DNA from: Planctomycetota bacterium
Lineage (GTDB): Bacteria > Planctomycetota > Phycisphaerae > Sedimentisphaerales > Anaerohalosphaeraceae
Reading direction: 5' to 3'
DNA length: 8,359 bases
Assembly (NCBI GenBank): GCA_012519365.1
Contig: JAAYQH010000274.1
Location: 1-8,359 of the forward strand
Shown: positions 5,992 through 8,359 of the stretch, piece after piece
Position numbering within the stretch: position 1 is the first letter of the stretch
Layout of the letters: every line of letters begins with the position of its first letter
Notes under the pieces: generated by a model
What the model was told of the DNA's origin: nothing
What the model saw: the letters and a program-made list of their open reading frames with translations, nothing else
Database searches by the model: none
Made by a program: the position numbers and the translations under genes

Positions 5992-7560
5992 TTGGTGGGA
6001 ATGACCAAGAAAAAAATCAGCGCGCGCCGTCAGCGTGTCCGAGAGACAATCGCTTCGGAGCGATTCAGTCGCTTCAGCGGGATCATCAACAGTCCGCTTC
6101 CGGTGGGAGTGTTGATTCTGGTGTGTTTTATCGCTGCGACGCTGACGATCCTTGGGCTGGATACCGGCCATGAAGAATTTTATATGCGGGGGTTTCGGGT
6201 CTTTTTGCCATGGCCGCAAATTGTCTCATTGGGGGTGATTGTCAGCCTCATCGCGATCGGTGCGGCAATGTACATTTACGCCTACCAGCCGCGGATCATT
6301 GCTCGTCCGATTCGTGCCGTGGCGTTGGCGACGCTGTTTTGGTTGCTGTTGACCGCGACGCGTTTTTTGTCGCTCTCGGAACGGTGGATGTATCTGGCGA
6401 CCGGCACAGCGGTGGCCTGTGCGATTGTGCTGACGATTGCCTATGATCAGCGGTTTGCCATCGGAATGACGATGTTCTATGCGATTTTGGCCTGCTTTGC
6501 CGTGGGGAAAATCGCGACGGTAGAGTTGTTTTTGACCATGATGGTCGGGATTATGGTCTGTTGTTTCAATCTGCGTGAAATTCGTACCCGCAAAAAACTC
6601 ATCGAAGTGTCCCTCTTTGCCACTATTGCGGTGTTTGTCACTGCCTTGGCACTGGGTGTGATCCAGACTCTGCCGTTCAGGCAAACGCTGTTTCAGTCGG
6701 GTCTGGCCGGCGGGGCGACATTTGGAGTGGGGGTTGTTTTGCAGGCGTTTTTGCCCATTATCGAGTCGGCCTTCGGCATCGCCACGAGCATGACGCTGCT
6801 GGATTACAGCGACGCCAACCAGCCGTTGCTTCGCAAGTTGGCGCTGGATGCCCCGGGGACGTTCAGCCATAGCCTTTTGATTGGTTCGATTGCCGAAAGC
6901 GCTGCCGAGGCCATCGGTGCTAACGGCCTGCTGTGTCGGGTGGGGGCGTATTATCACGACATCGGCAAAATTAACAAACCCACCTATTTCGTGGAAAACC
7001 AGATGGGGCTGGCCAGTCGTCATGAACAGCTTTCGCCGGCGATGAGTCAGTTGGTGATCGTCGGCCATGTTAAGGACGGCATCGAGATTGCCAAGGAATT
7101 CGGCTTGCCGGCGGTGCTGCGTCAGTTTATCGAGACCCATCACGGCACGACGCTGATGGAATATTTTTACAACGAGGCCCGCAAAAAACAGGACGAACGC
7201 CAGACGCCGGTCAGCGAGTCGGAATTTCGTTATCCCGGCCCCAAGCCGCGTTCTAAGGAAGCAGCCATTGTGATGCTGGCCGACGCGGCCGAAAGCGCCG
7301 CGCGGACCCTGACAGAGGCTACGCCGACCAAGATCGAAGCAATGGTGCATCATATTGCGATGAAACGCTTGCAGGACGGTCAATTTGATGAGTGCGAACT
7401 GACCCTTCGCGAGCTGAGCCGTATTGAGGCCGGTCTGTCCAAATCGCTGGCGGCGCACCATCACGGCCGCATCGCTTATCCCAAACTCAACGAACCGCCG
7501 GCGCCAAAAAACGGACACGAATCAAACTCGGCCAAACCCGCAGAGCAGGTGAATCGATAA
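5992..7560 (+). CDS. Membrane HD-domain phosphodiesterase, PgpH/YqfF-like but without the extracellular HDED domain
   Basis: The HD domain matches PgpH, which hydrolyses the second messenger c-di-AMP. From TTG 5992 the protein has 522 residues. GTG 5995 (with GAGGA seven bases upstream) or ATG 6001 are good alternatives. The N-terminus is basic and cytoplasmic (1-35). A first membrane helix is at about 36-56 and several more (about 77-98, 107-124, 135-150, 158-176, 178-192, 206-224, 236-254) form the 7TM unit. The catalytic part starts at LLDYSDANQPLL (269-280), with His293 in SHS, HDIGK at 322-326, GHVKDG at 359-364, THHGTTLMEYFY at 382-393 and RYPGPKPRSKEAAIVMLAD at 413-431. All metal-ligand candidates are present. 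Firmicute PgpH is about 700 residues with a large extracellular HDED domain between helices 1 and 2; here that loop is only about 20 residues. A His-rich tail (489-491) precedes an unstructured C-terminus. ybeY overlaps its stop by one base. Confidence 0.9.
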   Translation: MVGMTKKKISARRQRVRETIASERFSRFSGIINSPLPVGVLILVCFIAATLTILGLDTGHEEFYMRGFRVFLPWPQIVSLGVIVSLIAIGAAMYIYAYQPRIIARPIRAVALATLFWLLLTATRFLSLSERWMYLATGTAVACAIVLTIAYDQRFAIGMTMFYAILACFAVGKIATVELFLTMMVGIMVCCFNLREIRTRKKLIEVSLFATIAVFVTALALGVIQTLPFRQTLFQSGLAGGATFGVGVVLQAFLPIIESAFGIATSMTLLDYSDANQPLLRKLALDAPGTFSHSLLIGSIAESAAEAIGANGLLCRVGAYYHDIGKINKPTYFVENQMGLASRHEQLSPAMSQLVIVGHVKDGIEIAKEFGLPAVLRQFIETHHGTTLMEYFYNEARKKQDERQTPVSESEFRYPGPKPRSKEAAIVMLADAAESAARTLTEATPTKIEAMVHHIAMKRLQDGQFDECELTLRELSRIEAGLSKSLAAHHHGRIAYPKLNEPPAPKNGHESNSAKPAEQVNR

Positions 7561-8042
7561 TGACCCAGACGCTGTGGAATATCCAATTGGATGTACACGT
7601 TGACCCCTTGCCGGCTGCTGTTGACACGCTGCAAAAGGCGGCCGAGGCGGCCTTAGCTTACACGCAGTGCGGCCCAGCGACGGTTACGATCACAATCGTC
7701 GGTGATGCGCAAATGCAGCAGTACAATCAGCGATTTCTCAGGCATGACTCGACAACCGATGTGATCAGTTTTGATTTGACCGATGAATTTGAGCCGATGC
7801 GCGTCTTTGATATAATCGTAAACGCCGAGTTGGCCGCCCGCCGATCCCGACAGCGAGGCCACCGTCCGGAGGCGGAGCTGGCGCTGTATATAATTCACGG
7901 CCTGCTGCACAATCTTGGTTTTGACGATGCCGAAGCACAGGACTTTATGCGGATGCATCAGACCGAAGAGGTGATTCTTGAGTCGTTGGGGTTCGGCGGT
8001 ATTTACTTTGGTAAAAAACGCCCGACCGAAGAGACGCTCTGA
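7560..8042 (+). CDS. ybeY: Endoribonuclease / rRNA maturation factor YbeY
   Basis: YbeY is a metal-dependent single-strand endoribonuclease involved in 16S rRNA 3'-end maturation and 70S quality control. The protein has 160 residues, normal for the family. Its ATG overlaps the stop of the preceding gene (TAATG), so translation is coupled. The core motif TTDVISF is at 65-71, and the zinc motif reads HGLLHNLGFDD at 113-123, followed by MRMHQTEE (130-137). The family motif is HGxLHLxGxDH with three histidines binding zinc. Here His113 and His117 are kept but the third ligand position is Asp123. In addition, the position of E. coli Arg59 aligns with Leu60, with Arg61 beside it. Asp can bind zinc, so the enzyme is probably active, and I recall Leu at the Arg59 position in other phyla. 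phoH two genes upstream supports the assignment. Confidence 0.93.
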   Translation: MTQTLWNIQLDVHVDPLPAAVDTLQKAAEAALAYTQCGPATVTITIVGDAQMQQYNQRFLRHDSTTDVISFDLTDEFEPMRVFDIIVNAELAARRSRQRGHRPEAELALYIIHGLLHNLGFDDAEAQDFMRMHQTEEVILESLGFGGIYFGKKRPTEETL

Positions 8043-8074
8043 GTTTTGACCTTGATTTTCGAAAAGACGTGCAG

Positions 8075-8149
8075 CCTCTTGCAAGGGAATAATAAAACCC
8101 AGGCGATGCAGGTTTTGGCAGGTGGCAGGGTGGAACCTTGCCGATAAAA
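8075..8149 (+). other. Structured spacer between ybeY and the next gene, with competing helices
   Basis: The 178-base spacer 8043-8220 holds several inverted repeats. AAAACC (8094-8099) pairs with GGTTTT (8111-8116). GGCAGGG (8124-8130) pairs with CCTTGCC (8136-8142) around a TGGAA loop, seven pairs with one G-U. The upstream copy GGCAGG (8117-8122) can use the same CCTTGCC, and GCAAGG (8081-8086) is a perfect complement of CCTTGC (8136-8141). Three strands thus compete for one. No T-run follows, so it is not a clear terminator. It may be a leader of the following gene or a processing region; no family recognised. The remaining 70 bases up to 8220 are AT-rich and contain only the ribosome-binding site of the next gene. 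Confidence 0.35.
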
Positions 8150-8220
8150 GGCATGCTGTGACGAAAGACAATAGAGAACGATTTATTTAGATTTGGGTTT
8201 AATTGAAAGGAACTGATTTC

Positions 8221-8359
8221 GTGGACGATGTGGGTTGGTCGCTTGTCCTGATGTGTGGATGTATTGCTGTTTCGTTGTTTTTTTCGCTGCATCGGCAGAC
8301 GCTGATTTCGTTTTCGCGGCTGAAATTGCAGGATGCGTTTCGCAAGGCCGGCTGCGAAG
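8221..8359 (+). CDS. Start of a membrane protein, probably CNNM/CorC (hemolysin-C type) transporter, cut by window end
   Basis: A frame from GTG 8221 stays open to the window end (46 codons). It is preceded by GAAAGGAA (8205-8212), eight bases upstream, a strong ribosome-binding site. The peptide starts with a short acidic N-terminus, then a hydrophobic segment (about residues 6-22) running into SLFFSLHRQTLISFSRLKLQDAFRKAG when read in two pieces (19-24 and 25-45). That pattern resembles the first helix and following segment of DUF21/CNNM domains (xFFSxxETAxxSxSRxxLxxxxxxG), although the usual Glu-Thr-Ala is replaced. CorC-like proteins commonly follow ybeY, which supports the guess. These proteins are linked to Mg2+ or Co2+ export and carry CBS domains, which would lie beyond this window. 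That it is a gene start is well supported; the family is inferred. Confidence 0.65.
   Translation, partial: MDDVGWSLVLMCGCIAVSLFFSLHRQTLISFSRLKLQDAFRKAGCE

Noticed and set aside
5038..6219. Long antisense open frame opposite phoH.
   Set aside because: It mirrors a securely identified gene on the + strand, has no family motifs, and is explained by codon bias leaving the antisense frame open.
6226..7518. Antisense open frame of about 430 codons opposite the PgpH-like gene.
   Set aside because: It lies wholly within a gene with intact HD motifs. Its translation is rich in Arg, His and Gln without domain pattern, the usual look of an antisense shadow.
8124..8142. Rho-independent terminator after ybeY.
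   Set aside because: The stem is reasonable but is followed by GATAAAAG, not a T-run, on the + strand.
1..8359. Defence system, CRISPR array, insertion sequence or prophage.
   Set aside because: No repeats with regular spacing, no transposase, integrase or phage gene, and every recognisable protein is housekeeping. The only possible mobile remnant is the spacer RNA described above.

Overview
The window reads as a piece of a bacterial chromosome of moderate GC. Almost everything lies on the + strand in one tightly packed housekeeping and cell-envelope cluster. Gene content and several sequence details point to Planctomycetota, perhaps a Phycisphaerae-type lineage. These include a PgpH-like HD protein beside phoH and ybeY, the unusual CdsA and YbeY motif variants, and a 250-residue protein that resembles, from memory, an unnamed planctomycete family. 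This placement is inference from style, not from a search. No transposase, integrase, CRISPR array, rRNA or tRNA gene is visible.

Layout: the window opens inside uppP (undecaprenyl-diphosphatase, C-terminal part). It continues with an unrecognised 250-residue soluble protein (501-1253), a small two-helix membrane protein (1280-1750) and purA (adenylosuccinate synthetase, 1825-3102). Next comes uppS (isoprenyl transferase, 3106-3885). A 261-base stretch without a recognised gene follows (3886-4146), which is conspicuous because most neighbouring genes abut or overlap. After it come cdsA (CDP-diglyceride synthase, 4147-5004), a phoH/ybeZ ATPase (5005-5991), a membrane HD-domain PgpH-like phosphodiesterase (5992-7560), ybeY (rRNA-maturation endonuclease, 7560-8042), a 178-base structured spacer, and the first 46 codons of a probable CNNM/CorC-type membrane protein (8221 to the window end).

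How the genes fit together: UppS makes the polyprenyl diphosphate carrier and UppP dephosphorylates it for cell-wall and glycan export. CdsA makes CDP-diacylglycerol for phospholipids. PhoH, PgpH, YbeY and a CorC-like protein form a block common in bacteria that links ribosome and RNA maturation with c-di-AMP turnover and membrane or ion homeostasis. PurA is a metabolic passenger in the run.

The most interesting object is the uppS-cdsA spacer. About 3974-4131 can be folded by eye into a multi-helix RNA with a perfect 7-bp long-range helix, two well-closed hairpins and a 9-bp pairing that forms a pseudoknot with, or competes against, the long-range helix. A 41-codon open frame with a strong ribosome-binding site at the uppS stop codon runs into this RNA and ends inside one of its helices. 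I cannot assign a family. The two main readings are a cis-acting leader for cdsA and a stand-alone HEARO/IscB-type omega-RNA without its nuclease gene. A second, weaker structured spacer precedes the last gene.
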